From Bugulina stolonifera (taxonomy: Eukaryota; Bryozoa; Gymnolaemata; Cheilostomatida; Bugulidae), in NCBI GenBank assembly GCA_935421135.1, contig OW285194.1, positions 1,116,001-1,180,000 of the forward strand: a stretch of DNA of 64,000 nt. Direction: 5' to 3'. Shown here piece by piece: positions 25,030 to 37,593 of this stretch (the first letter of the stretch is position 1; every line of letters starts with the position of its first letter). Made by a program: the position numbers and the translations under genes. Below the pieces are notes generated by a model. That model worked only from the letters and a program-made list of their open reading frames with translations. It had not been told where the DNA came from and made no database searches.

Positions 25030-27523
25030 ATGCCTGTACATGAAGCCTGGTCAGATATTGCATATTGCGCTCTCACCGCATCCAACGTTGAAAAAGTACT
25101 ACAACAAACATTGGCTTCTGCTTTGGTGGATGATGCCCATGATAGTAACACTGAACTGCCAGGTGCTATTTGTGAAGCCTTTGGCTTCAGCAAGAAAGAG
25201 GACCCTAAAAAGTACCTGCCCGCTATTAGTGATGTGGTGTCAAAATTGAATCGTGATCATGGGCATTCTCAGTGGGAAAATTTGAAGGGGAAGTTGCATA
25301 CGACGTTTGGCATTGCGATGTATGATCTTGCTGACAAGGTGGAAGAGAAGCGGAAAGGAAATGGCAAGGAAATGGGAAAGAAATGGACAGGGACAAATTT
25401 CGATGACGATTGTTGCAAGGAATTAGTGTATGGTATGGTACAACATGTAATAAAACACATGAAGTATGAGAAATGTAAGAACAACTGGAGATACTACTCA
25501 TTCGATGATATCATCAAGCTTGGCTGCTACAAATGGGGAACTGAGGAAATTCGCAAAGATTTAGATGATGTTCGTCTCACTCGTAACGATATTGTCCACA
25601 ACCCTCCGCATACGTTTGCCGACAATAAGCCTAAACAAGGTCGTAAGCAGGATCGAGACCAGTTTCAACAGAGTTATGAGTGCTCTGTGAGATATTGTGT
25701 CAATCGTAGGAAATGCTTCCCTCTCAGGGCAGAGGTAGGCTGGTAGGCTACTGACTTCATCAATAATAATTTACATGATATTGGCTATGCTTTTATTTTT
25801 GCCAAGTTGTTAAAATTGGTATATTTGCATTGTAAATGAACTACAATATTGTCATTAATGTTAGGGGGTTTGGCCATTTTATATATATTGTATAATGTAT
25901 CAAGAATTCCTTGCTAAAAATACATTATACAATTGTTATTAATGTATCATATATAATTGCACACAGAGCAGGGTCAGTGTGGTGGACAAGGTAACGATGG
26001 ACATTCATGAGCTATTAAACAACTGCTTTGTGCTTTTTTTCTAATTTTTGAAATACATATATTAGGTGCGTCAAAATAACACGCCTGCATGGTAGTTATG
26101 GCTGAAAGTTAGCATTATTGTTTCCAGCTGTGTTTGTAAATACAGTGGAACTGCAATATAATAAAATAATAATCTACTTACTAAGTCTGATAGATAGTCA
26201 TATTGTGTTGTAGGAAGAGCTTAAGGGGATGCGGGAGCTAAAGATGACGCACGATGACTACTCAGAATTACAGAGTACTCTTCAAAAGTGAGTTGAACTG
26301 CTATTTATTCTGTCTGCTGCCTTTATATTCCTGATAAATAATGTAAATTTACAGTATGTCTGTAATGGAGTTTTTATATCATGTTTAAATAGGCAAATAC
26401 TAGGCCTAATAAACATGATGTGTTAGATAGGGACTCATTTATGAGCAGTTTTCAACCTAAAGATGAACCAGTGAACCATTTTGGCTTCCTTGCTGAGCAG
26501 GTAATTCCGTTACCTGCTATCAAGCCAACAAGACTTCTGGGTCCAGCAAACTTTCCTTTTAAGAGAAAGATGAACTGGTGTAACCCACAGCCTTTAACCG
26601 TCTGCCCAATATTTGAAGTGAACGGTGCATTAAGGGGTGGACTATTTTCACAGTTCTGGAACGCCGCTTTTTACAATGATGTTAGCCCATTAGCCTATCT
26701 ATTTATAATACATTCGGTTATCTGGGTGGACAAGTCCTACGCTACATGTAGTTCTGCAAGTCTCAACGGACTATGCAAAGGGCACATCGCTATTTATTTA
26801 GTTTTGCCGGTTGCTATTATCAATTTCACTATGTTAGTGTTTCAGATTTATGGTCACAAGTAGTATATAGTATAAATTTATTCTATATACTACTTGTGAC
26901 CATATTTCATGTACTTACTGAGCCTTGCTCTATCTATGTACCAATATGTTTATGCTTGCAGAGCAATAGATGAAAACAAGAGGGAAGGAAGACCTATCAC
27001 AGCTTTGCTCAAGTAAGTACTGCTAGCCTACAATGTTATATATAGTGAGTAAGTACTGCTAGCCTACAATGTTATATATAGTGAGTAAAAGATACACTAT
27101 GAAACCACTAGGACTGAGCATAGTTACATAACAGTAAAATTGCTTCAGGATGAAACTGGTTGAAAGGGTCTGTCTGTCTGTCACACCTGAGACAATCAAC
27201 ATAATATCTATGGTTTTATTGGTTTATATGGTTTCATTGCAAAACTGAGTAAAATATTTGTTACAGTATTCACACTATGGTTCACATAGTTGACAGCATG
27301 TTAATATGAGAATACAAACACTTTCTATGTGTAGGTTACTGTAATGTTTATGCTCTTGGTGGTTAATTCATCCAGAGAGCGGAGTAAGTGGAAGAGGAAA
27401 GCTGATAGTTTATTTAGTGGTATGGTTACAATCAAAGCTCTGTCTGAAAACGCTAAAGTAGCCAAGACTATGGATGAAGTCAAGCCTATTGTGGATGAAA
27501 TACACGGTGTAGCCAGTAAACAT
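25030..27523 (+). CDS. HEPN-domain protein, DZIP3-like, at least four exons
   Basis: Exons are 25030-25734, 26214-26287, 26962-27012 and 27376-27523, with GT-AG sites and matching phases (0, 2, 2), giving 326 codons in one frame. I chose ATG 25030 (MPVHEAW); an in-frame ATG at 24982 is also possible. The first exon (about 235 residues) is helical and ends with LTRNDIVHNPPH. R185-H190 form the Rx4H motif of HEPN domains, and the surroundings resemble the DZIP3/hRUL138-type HEPN found in metazoan innate-immune NLR-like proteins. The last three exons encode a charged, coiled-coil-like tail (EELKGMRELKM, KWKRKADSLF). HEPN domains can act as RNases or as interaction modules; which applies here is unknown. 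The 3' end is open: reading on stops at 27605, or a further exon may follow near 30488. Confidence 0.7.
26850..26903. repeat. 21 bp perfect hairpin in HEPN gene intron
   Basis: ATGGTCACAAGTAGTATATAG at 26850-26870 is matched by its exact reverse complement at 26883-26903 with a 12 bp AT-rich loop. It lies about 60 bp before the acceptor of the third exon. Confidence 0.8.
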
Positions 27524-28233
27524 GTGAGTAGTTTGTACGAGAATAACTTCAGTCAACTATTGCTCTGTAAAGTTGCTTGGACAAGTTTACAGCCAGGCTA
27601 CAGCTGAGAACCAGGCTACAGCCGAGCACCATACTTGCCCAGTATCTCGGACTCTGACCTTACCAGGTTTTTAAAACTGCTGCCTTGCTATGTGCAGTGA
27701 AGACATGTTAGACTCGCACTCCTAGAACAACCTTTGCCCTTGCACACGATTGGTCGGGTTCAGTAGGAGTATTCACCACTAGATCATCAATGGAATTAGA
27801 ATCTACCTTGTTTTGGTCTGTTGTACACCCAAAGTATTTTATTCTCTGGATTTTCCTTATCTTGTTGATTCTAAGGAATAGCCAGTAGAGAAAAACCATA
27901 ACATAAAATATACGTACACTATGTATAACTAAAACCAATAGGTGTACATGCCACTCTTCTATGTAGATGCGAAATATGTTACAAAATACACATTTTTAAA
28001 ATGAAGGGGAACAATTCCTTATGTGAAATGATTTCAGTAAAGCCCTCTTAGTAATTATATGGCTCTGAAAAAGTTCTAGTTTAGTGTAGGGTTAGATATT
28101 GCAGGCACTTGGGCTGGGTCTGGGTGTCTATTTTATATTAAACCATCAAACCTTTTAGTATATTTATTTTTGCCTTGGCACTATCTTATGTCCTTGATGT
28201 AGATTAACAGGCGTGTTAGACATGTACATGTAT

Positions 28234-28858
28234 CAGACATGGGCACAAAATGACTCGACTCAAGTTAACTCGAGCAACAGCTTTTCATTACTTTTAATTG
28301 ACTTGTGCTTTTGTACTGTGTGAAAGCTGGGAATTGACTTTTACTTCTACTCTCCTACAAAGCATGATGCTTTACTCTTACTTTACTCTAATCTCTCAGC
28401 TATCAATGATAATTCTATTGGTTTGGTGTAATTATGTAATAAGTCTTGTCCACCATAGAGAAGCTGAGTGGCTTATAGATAAACAGACCCACCATTATAA
28501 CAAGTGCAAATTTGAAGTAGCCTTTGTTCCTCAGAACTACTATAACTGACAGAAAATCTGATCTAACACTAAGTGTGTGTTGTCACACTTGTATACATCA
28601 GAAATTTGTGTTATACAAACTTCCCATTGGTATTCTCTTTGACATACCGCGGTACTTTTGACTCTACTCTGACTCTAGCATTTTGGCACTAGCTGCTTGA
28701 CTCTTACTTTACTTTTCAAAATCGCTGTTTATTTACTCTTACTCTACTTTTGACTTGCTTCATCCGATGAGTTGACTCTAAATTACTTTTTATCAATTGG
28801 GAATATATACTCTTACTTGACTCGTGACTTGAGTATTTGTCTGCTTTGCACATGTCTG
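28234..28858. mobile_element. hAT-type MITE with 8 bp target duplication
   Basis: Ends CAGACATG...CATGTCTG, flanked by perfect ACATGTAT duplications (28226-28233 and 28859-28866). The interior is rich in ACTCGA and CTTTACTC motifs and non-coding. It shares terminal style and internal motifs with 15120-15697. Confidence 0.8.
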
Positions 28859-29240
28859 ACATGTATATGGGTCAAACTATGGGGACTGATCCATAGTTGG
28901 GGCCCAGTAAAAATGGCCCTTTTGGAGTTATATTTTCACTTTCTGTTGCAAGATAAACTGAAATCTAGCGTCTCCAATATTGGCAAAATCTGCCACCTCG
29001 AGCTCTGATGCTATTTTGTGCATGATTTTGCTGCCTCATGGTAAGCTCCTGTAGCTATCTAAGATTTAAACTGTTGATTAATAATACACTATAGAGGAAG
29101 GATAAAGCACAAACCAAATTTTAAAGAGATCAGATAGATGATTTCAGAGATATTCAGTGCAGAAAAGTTCAAAAAATAAAGAATTGACAAAATTTGAGAA
29201 GACAACTCCAAAAGGGCTATTTTCACCAGGCCACCATTAC

Positions 29241-29918
29241 TAGAGGTGGAATGAGACAGCATTTTTGGTTTCGAGACACTACTTCTAAAAAATTTGAGAC
29301 GAGACTGGGTTTTAGGATTCAAGGGAACTTTCCTCAAAAGTTTGCCAAATTTTATATATCTACATATTAGAGCTCCAATAGTTTCAATTGCTACTCTGTA
29401 AACTCTGTATTTTATCATTATGCTTTTCAATAAAAGGTGAACAGGAGACTGTGAAATATATTGCACATGTATTCCATGTACATTACATTGCATGTACATA
29501 GGTACTAAAATAATAATGTAATTTGACAAATTAGTATGGAGTTATATTTCCTTTAACGAAATAATCTCACGAGTAGACAACTTTTGGTAAGGACATAACA
29601 CTGCATTATGGGAGTGATGATTAACAGTCGTTAGTAATTCTGTATGACTTGTAGTGATCGACTAGGAAATCAGTGCTGGGAATGTACATAATATGTAGGT
29701 TGTATTACTAAATAATTTGAATAATAATTTTCTATTTGATAGACTTATTGTTGATTAGCAAATAATTGTATTATAATTATTAATTTATTATAAATACGAA
29801 TTATTAGCTGCTATTTGTTATCCAGTCTCGAATACTAATTGTCATCTCGAGACGACTTTCGAGACAAGACAAGTCGATACGAGACTCGAGAGAATTCTCG
29901 AGTCTCGTTCCACCTCTA
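29241..29918. mobile_element. hAT-type MITE, TAGAGGTGGAA ends
   Basis: Starts TAGAGGTGGAATGAGAC and ends with the inverted GTCTCGTTCCACCTCTA. Flanking 8-mers ACCATTAC and ACCATTCC differ at one base, an aged 8 bp duplication. Non-coding. A truncated second copy lies at 33017-33440. Confidence 0.75.
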
Positions 29919-30094
29919 ACCATTCCCACACTGTTAGGGTTAAAAAAGTTTCCTGTCGCAGATAAACTAAACTGAACGTCCTCTTTTACGTAGTAGCAAA
30001 AAATATTAAATCTGTGTCGGGTCTGCAACACATTCTGGACCAGCTCCCATGATTTGGCCCATATTATACATTGCATTTGTATCATATTGGTGGG

Positions 30095-30450
30095 AAAGAG
30101 GTGAACCCTTAGGCGTTTTGAGCAGGTTGGATGGGTTCAAATTCTGGTGATACCAAGTTTTTTAGTCTTACTGTCATTGGCATTTAGTGTCTTAGTGACT
30201 TGCACTGGCCTAGATCACGAGTAAAAATCCCAAGATGGTCGCTCAGCCTAGACTGAAAGAGCTGTTGACCTGGGATATTGCTTGATTGGAGAAAGCCATC
30301 CCTAGCTTATTAGCACATCTGGGTTCCTCGCATGAAAATGGGATTTTGCTTTTGATCCAGGGTGGTGTGTTCAGCACCCTGTGACAGAAGTGGGCCTGTA
30401 CCGAAACTTAGGTTGTGAAGACACTGATTATGATTATTCTATACTTGGAA
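30095..30450 (+). mobile_element. Probable SINE
   Basis: A B-box-like GGGTTCAAATTC (30133-30144) is followed by about 300 bp of unique-looking body ending in an ATTATGATTATT tail, a structure typical of tRNA-derived SINEs. The A box is weak. Confidence 0.5.
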
Positions 30451-30566
30451 ACTAGATTCTAATGTTGATGGTATACCTATTTCTAGGTTGGTGATGGGGC
30501 CACTAGTTAAACACTTTGCTGGTAACACTGTAGCAGGTATGTTAGTTAGATGTTCTCATATAGATG

Positions 30567-30965
30567 TGTGTAGTAGTGTACTGTGTAGTAGTATACTGTG
30601 TAGTAGTGTACTGTGTAGTAGTGTACTGTGTAGTAGTGTACTGTGTAGTAGTGTACTGTGTAGTAGTGTACTGTGTAGTAGTGTACTGTGTAGTAGTGTA
30701 GTAGTGTACTGTGTAGTAGTGTACTGTGTAGTAGTGTACTGTGTAGTAGTGTACTGTGTAGTAGTGTACTGTGTAGTAGTGTACTGTGTAGTAGTGTACT
30801 GTGTAGTAGTGTACTGTGTAGTAGTGTACTGTGTAGTAGTGTACTGTGTAGTAGTGTACTGTGTAGTAGTGTACTGTGTAGTAGTGTACTGTGTAGTAGT
30901 GTACTGTGTAGTAGTGTACTGTGTACTGTGTAGTAGTGTACTGTGTACTGTGTACTGTGTACTGT
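30567..30965. repeat. 15 bp minisatellite, about 26 units
   Basis: Near-perfect array of TGTAGTAGTGTACTG with a few shortened units at both ends. It starts about 30 bp after a possible exon (30488-30539). The long open frames on both strands (VVVYC and TVHYY repeats) are periodicity artefacts. Confidence 0.92.
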
Positions 30966-32011
30966 ATGGTAATAATTGTATACATCCCAGTTTACATAAT
31001 TTTTAGCTTTTTATATTTTTGAGCCAAGCATCATTTAAATTTATATATATTTATAATCAACTATTTAGCCATTCCATAATCATCAGCTGACAGACATCCA
31101 CCAATCAAATGTTTAGCTATACAGCTAGTTTCTGTTTTGTCTTTTCCAAGTAGATGGTATTTTTGTCTTTGCTATAAGTTTAATATAATGTTATGCACCA
31201 CTCTACCAGACTACAATTCATTAGTTGTAACTTTACTTGAGAATATACAACAGATGCTCTGGTTGACAGTACCTTACTAAGTGCACATGCTGTAGTAAAC
31301 ACTGCTTAAAATGTGACTATAATAGAGGACATATTTATTAGAGACCAACTTTGTAACACACCACTTTAGCTGTTCTTGATAATATATTAGTCATCCAGGG
31401 ACTAGATGTACATTAATACTTTGTTACACTTTCAGGACTCTATTCAACGGAATTCATAAGCTATAACAAGAGTTTACAATGGAGGCCTCTTATTTGTCTA
31501 GCAAAATGTAGTTATATGCACATACAATTACAGCAGCACTACTACTAGTCATGTACTACATGTAGCTCCATCCGTCCATGTAGATATTAACTACCCTAAA
31601 GCCATCCTACAACCTAGAGTGCCCAACTTCTAGTAAATCTTGTAGATGATCTACTCATAGTGCATCATTATTGTTTAGAGTTAGGTAGCTGTTCCCACCA
31701 GGGTCAAAGTTCATAGGAATATTGGCATGTCAGCTAAGTATGTAGCTGGGCTGAGACAGCAATACATGTACCAGGAGAATCAACCAGTGGGTGTGCCATG
31801 CCTACCTGGTAGACAGCCAATGGTTGGGGTAATACTATAATATATATTGGAGAAGACAATTTCTTCATCTGGAATTTTACCAAAGAACTCTGGCTATGTC
31901 AAATTCATGTAAAGTAGCACCTGCCTTCTGATAGGACTTACTGGGCACCATACCAGTTTGAATAATGCATTGATAGCTACCAAAGGTAGCGACTAGCTGT
32001 TATTGATTACA
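30966..32011. other. Intergenic, nothing recognised
   Basis: AT-rich DNA with several ACATGTAC palindromes and no supported exon or element boundary. Confidence 0.45.
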
Positions 32012-32019
32012 CAATAGAG

Positions 32020-33013
32020 CAGGGGTGGGACTAGCGCGGTTAAACGCTATTCGGCGGTTAAACGCTATTCGCTTGTGCTAATCTCTTCTTTTGCAGCAGC
32101 GAACTGCTGTGACACGCTTCTTTCTATTTCTGTCAATTTTTAATAGCGTTTCAACCAATACGCTTTTATTCTCAGCCCAATCTGCTATTAGCTAGTAGCT
32201 AGTAACGAGTGCCATTGCGGCTGCAGCCATTTCTGGCCGTCTTAACTATTACACTTGTGAAATTGCGAACTAACTCAATTTAATATCAGGATTATATGGG
32301 TGTTTAAAGCTTTTTGACTTCAAAAACATAGTCTACACAAAGAAGAAACATACAAATAATAGATTATAGTATGTGTAGAGAATACTTTTATATTAGAAGT
32401 CTAAAATACTACCGGTTTAACCACAAATATATAATATTTTAGACATTGACAGAAAATCATGGGGAGATAAGTCTAAATTTTACTTTGTACATGTATTATT
32501 GCTCCAATAGTACATGTACAACTGTACAACACTAATGCTTCTACAATTTCCACAGACAGACAATTTGAAGGTTATATAGCCTATGTGATGCCTAATACAC
32601 ATGCGTTTGACTTGGCTATATTACATTGGGTATGTTGCTGCTACCCTGATACCTTCTTATCACGTTATTAATGATGTTTCAAATCCATGACGAAGCCCTA
32701 GTGTGCATTGTAGAAAATAATATACATGTAAACACAATATGAACTCTGCAGAACAATGTAGCTGAAGAGAAGTAAACAAGAAATAGCTGTGTTTGTGTTT
32801 TTTAATTTTCATGGAAATAAATGGGCGCCTTTGAATTGCTCTCTCAAATCTGATTTGAGAGAAGACAACTTCTAATTAATAGCGATTCAGCGGATATAAA
32901 AGCTATTCCCTATATTTAAATTTCACTAGCACATAGGCAGATTCTCTATTATTGTAGTGAATAGCTAATAGCACATATTTCTCTATTTTTAAAACTATCG
33001 ACTCCCACCCCTG
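32020..33013. mobile_element. hAT-type non-autonomous element, ~1 kb
   Basis: Ends CAGGGGTGGGA...TCCCACCCCTG with 8-mers CAATAGAG (left) and CAATAGAA (right) as target duplication. It inserted at the very start of another MITE copy (33017-33440). The interior has repeated TTAAACGCTATTCG motifs and no transposase. Confidence 0.8.
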
Positions 33014-33016
33014 CAA

Positions 33017-33440
33017 TAGAAGTGGAACCAGACGAGATTTGAAGCACCACTCCATAGAAGCTGGAGACAACACGAGACTGGGTTCTAGAATTCAAGTGAT
33101 TTTTCTTAACAGTTTTGCAAGCTTTTATATTTCCATGTTAGAGTTCTAATTGTTTCATTCCTTTTTGTATCATTGTATTTCAATCAAATGATGATCAGAA
33201 GACTATACAAGTAGTATTCAATATTAAAAGGGAGTTTATTTTACAATACATGCATGATATGCATGTACATGTTGTACATGTGTTTACAATAGTGCTATTA
33301 ACAGCTAGTAGGGAGTTGTGTTTTCATAATTCCATGAGCAGACAACCTTTTAGTATCAATTGTTAATGATTTATTATACTGTATCACATTGCATTAGTAG
33401 TTCTGCATGTAATGGTGGACTAGTAACTGCAGTGCTATAG
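33017..33440. mobile_element. Truncated copy of the 29.2 kb MITE family
   Basis: TAGAAGTGGAACCAGACGAG and several downstream segments (GAGACTGGGTT, TTTTGCAAGCTTTTATAT, CAGTGCT) align with the 29241-29918 element. The right terminus is missing. Confidence 0.65.
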
Positions 33441-34636
33441 TATGGTCCGGTCATCACCCAGACAATCCCTATAACTAACTATGCATGACTCTGTACTATA
33501 TAAAATCTCATGGGGTGGGTTGGGTACTCATCCACCCACCTGATGGGTGTTGGAACTTTGACTACGTCAGCATTGGAAACCCTCCTGAACCTAGAGTTGC
33601 CTCCTCAATTCAAAGGAGCCCAACTTCTTTATTCACAAATATAGACACTGCACTTGTTAACTGGTTTAGATATATATATAGTTCTAGCTGAATAGGTCTT
33701 TGGACCTTGATGCCCAAGCAACCTACTAGGACTAGAACTTATTGAGCCCGTCCACAGGAGAAGACAACATTACTGTGAAAGCACGTTTTGTATACAATTT
33801 GTCAGACGGGCTCCTTTTGCTCATTGGTTGTTATAATATTCCCAGCATGTAAGTCAGCCTCAAAGTTACTAGTATTATAGCCTGTGAGCTACACCTGAAG
33901 AAAGAGGTCATTAAACACTTGGTTGGAGATGATGATAAATCAAGGCCAGGCTCCAAAGTTTAGGTTGACAATGGCAGAATCTTTTGATATTAATAAGGAG
34001 TTTGGCAAGTATTTACTAGTTACTAATGCTCTTACATGATTGTAACTGGCAGCTGTTGTCTAACATGGGCACCAGAGTAATGGAATAAAATATGTTATTG
34101 TATTTAGCTAAAGCTATTGCTATATAATACATAATGTACATGTACACGTGTACATGTATAATTGTTAGCCAGACAGTCAAACAACAATTTGATAAAACTG
34201 GTCTTCCAAACAGAAAAGTCCACATAATTATATTATTATAATAGTTTAGTGGACATACAAATCAGGCTACAACATGTCCTACTAGTAAGGGAACACAACT
34301 ACTGGTATACGATAAGACAGGCAGTGTACCGTAATAGTTAAGTATAGAGTAACATGATATCATGTATTACAATGTGTGATGGATAGACTACCCAACAACA
34401 ACTGACAAACTGAAATCAAATGCTGACTGCATGTGATAATTCGTAGACATCATTGCGTGTAAGACGTCTGCAGTTTGATCCTCTCTAGACGTACAGTGTC
34501 CTTTAAACCTCCATTAACACTGGATTACAGGTTGACCAGTGAATAAACTTCAACTGTTTCCTCCTTCCAGACCTCTTCTTGAATATCAAATAGCTCTACA
34601 ACCTTAGCTGAAAGCTCATGATATACGATCACAGTG
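33441..34636. other. Spacer with a decayed LTR fragment
   Basis: GGTCTTTGGACCTTGATGCC near 33691-33710 also occurs in solo LTR copy 7, and a TATATAAAA lies near 33499, so a degraded LTR relative is likely. No gene is supported in the rest. Confidence 0.5.
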
Positions 34637-36090
34637 TTAAGTTTCTATCTCATTCCACCTTTCTTCAATTTTATCTACTGACTGATCAGCTTCTATGTCC
34701 ATAGACAAATCTGGACTAGATATCTACAATGTATGTGTAATTCATGCAGGTTGGTGCTTATATATATTCTTATACATATACGTCAGTAACTCTACACTAT
34801 TATGCATTGTCTGCAATGGTGGTGGACAACTCCTAATTATTAGGAGTTACTGACCCTCAATTAACAGTGTAATGCTAGGGCCACACTGACGCGATTTTTT
34901 GTGCGAATAGCGAATTTTGGCCAAAGGCGAATTCGCAAATCGCTAATTTTGTGCGAATTCGCGATAAATTAGCGATTTCGCACTCGCTGATATCAATCAG
35001 CTAATTCGCAACTCGCTAATTTGTGATTGGCCAATTTTTACTTGTCACGTTACTGTCACGTGTTCAGAGCCACGGATTTTCAATCAATCATGAGTTTAAA
35101 TTATTATATTAAAATATTTATTTTAACTGATGAATAAAATGACTACTTCCGTTTGCAAGAATTGTGTAAAACGAATGAAAGTAAGAATAAAATAATTATT
35201 ATATTTTTATTTTACATTTTTCGGAGTTCTAGTTCTGCAGTGAATGAGAAACGTGACCGGGGATAATAATTTTTGATCCCTCATTGGGTGAAATCAATGC
35301 GAATTCGCTTATAGCTTTTGCAGTGTGGCACGCTCGATTATAATTTGCGAATTCGCCTTTGGCCAAAATTCGCTATTCGCACAAAAATTCGCGTCAGTGT
35401 GGCCCTAGCATTAAAGTTTATGTAAAATCTTGTTGATCATTGACTTTTTCATAGCAGATAATTAGCTGAACAGAACTCTACAGTGTTTGTTTACTTTCAT
35501 AACATATTCTATAGATGAAATATCCACAGGTTCACTTTTCTATGCACTCTTTAACTTTACCACTGATTTACACACAGTTTAAGGCATGACAACTCCACTA
35601 GACTTCATTTATAAGGAAATTTATGGATTGTGGTATAATGCTACACCTTACATCCATGTACTTTAATAGTTGGTTGTGTTTAACTTACCCAGCTGTGGCA
35701 TGAGTCACTGCCTATGGCTGATACAGTCATAATGTCTGTAGATGCTACAGATATTCCAGTGTCTGACACACTGTCTATCAGGTCATATAGCTCATGAGGG
35801 GTACGGTAGGCGTTATATACTTTCATCGTTATGTAGACAGCTGATATCACCCCCACAGTACCCACTGCCCCTGTAGGAGGGAAAAGAGAGAAATAATGCA
35901 ACACAATTCTGATACTCGTGTTGTTTCAGAGCATATGTAGCATGTACAATGACTGCGTAGCAAGTAGTAGCATTTCCCATATAGCATGTATATGTAGTAA
36001 ATAGTGTGTAGCATATGGCATATAGCATGTAGTAGGTGCATGCATTATGTAGTTACCTTTCATAATAGAGTTGGAGGTGAACGTCCACAT
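34637..36090 (-). CDS. Small three-exon gene, ~100 aa, hydrophobic segment
   Basis: Minus-strand exons 36057-36090, 35689-35870 and 34637-34723 join with GT-AG sites and consistent phases (1, then 0) into exactly 100 codons plus TAA. The product has a short N-terminus (MWTFTSNSIMK), a hydrophobic stretch AVGTVGVISAVYITMKV at about residues 13-29 that could cross a membrane, then a polar tail ending in an acidic helix (DKIEERWNEIET). No family is recognised. The ATG may be internal, with earlier exons missed. A MITE (34870-35413) fills most of the second intron. The first coding exon ends in phase 1 on G, as does the possible exon at 30488-30539 on the other strand, so the two could derive from related genes. 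Support is splice logic only. Confidence 0.45.
34870..35413. mobile_element. MITE with ~70 bp TIRs, GCGAATTCGC-rich
   Basis: TAATGCTAGGGCCACACTGA at the left is mirrored at the right as TCAGTGTGGCCCTAGCATTA. The arms continue inward for about 70 bp with one or two mismatches (GTGCGAATAGCGAATTTTGG). The centre repeats GCGAATTCGC-like strings. No coding sequence. The target duplication is unclear because the palindrome continues to the edge. Confidence 0.85.
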
Positions 36091-36341
36091 GGTTTGAATA
36101 GAGATACTGTTATTATGTACACTATAAGCTCAGTGATAAACTGAGTGTGACACTAACTCAGGAATACACTTACAGTAGTGACTTTATGTTGTACTTGATG
36201 TGTTGGGCTACTGTTACTAAGCAATAGTACTTTATAATATCATTGTTGGGCTTAGTGCATCACCATAATATACAATGATGTCCATCACACTGTCGCACAC
36301 AAGGTCACAGTGACCAACCCTTATACCAACCATAGCTATAT

Positions 36342-36948
36342 TGTAATGTTTTGCGCAGTACGGGTACCTGCGGTACGGGTACCTACGGTGCGGGTACTAG
36401 AGAAGTTCAAGAGTGGCCGGTTGAACCGTCTCCTATTGCATAACACTGAGCATATTTTGTTTGAGGCCGACCCATGTTAGGTCGGCCCTCGGCCACCTGG
36501 CAGACATCTTGTTGTGCAATTTCCGGATGATGCTACATGTACGTTGTCGTTTGACCGGAAACTTTTGCCAGAAGTCTAAAATTATATAAAGCTTGTGTAT
36601 TTGTATTGCTCTGTCAGTTGATGCTCGGCTCTCAATCAAGACACTTCTATACTACATGTGTGTACTTATACAGAATCTTCTCTCGATGTTAAGGTTAGTT
36701 TCAGCTGATAAGGTCTTTGGACCTTGATGCCCGAACAACCTACTATGACTGAACATACTCTTTCTCAAGTATGGCATCTAAGTATTGACTCGGGACCTTA
36801 TGGGTCGTCTTGGTTAGCTAAATAACTACAAGTACTGCTCGATCTTTCATGTAATACAGAAGACCTAGCACAAATCATAGGCTCTTCTCTTTTGCGCCAT
36901 CGGGTCAGCAACACCAGCACCCATATAAACAACCCACAAAACATTACA
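36342..36948 (+). mobile_element. Solo LTR, TGTAATGG family, divergent copy 7
   Basis: Starts TGTAATGT and ends ACATTACA. The flanks are ATAT (left) and TTAT (right), a one-base decay. It retains ATTATATAAAGC, a decayed polyadenylation signal and the TCTTTCATGTAAT block shared by the family. The 5' part is diverged, with a triplicated CGGGTACC motif. Confidence 0.75.
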
Positions 36949-37589
36949 TTATAGTTAGTAGTGCTGCACGGTGTTTTGGCGTTATTCAGTTATTCGGTCT
37001 TTTTTCTTTTTTGTTCAAAAACGCAAAAATTTGAAGTGCAGGCTGAAACCAAATGCAGTGATTAGGTATGGCTCAGATTTCAAATTCAAGGCCTGGCCCC
37101 TTAGCACAAATATACTTTCTGATAACGGCTAGTGTTGTGAACACATAAATCTATGTTCTGCTTCTTTATCTCTTTATAATTTGATGTTTTCCTTGGAATA
37201 CAGACTTTGCTGCACCCATAATTGCCACCGCCATGATTTCTTACTGTAGTTTCATTCAATTCTTGTAGTTATGCATTGTATTGCATATTGCATATTATTA
37301 TAAATAATCATTATTTAATAATTACTATTCATTACAAAAATAATGACCGCCATTACAGTTGAAAGCAACGTGTGACAACTCCCTAAATTGAATTATACAA
37401 TTTCCAGTTTGAGTGAGTGATTTTCTCTGAAGTTACATGTAAGCCGAGGAGTAGAACACTCCTATTCTACTAATTCTCGATAAAAAAGAAGCTTTGTTAT
37501 GTGGAGTAAGAGTTGTCTTTTCTTCCATACAAATAATTTTGAAAGAATTCTAATTACAATTGTTAACAGATATGTAGTTATCTCCCTTA
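36949..37589. other. Spacer, nothing recognised
   Basis: No exon or repeat boundary is supported on either strand. Confidence 0.45.
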
Positions 37590-37593
37590 ATAT

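Noticed and set aside
26420..26863. 147-codon plus-strand frame between exons of the HEPN gene
   Set aside because: Lies in an intron defined by phase-matched splice sites and has no known domain.
30488..31006. Long plus- and minus-strand frames (172 and 147 codons) rich in VVVYC and TVHYY
   Set aside because: They arise from the 15 bp minisatellite, whose period is a multiple of three; no codon-level signal.
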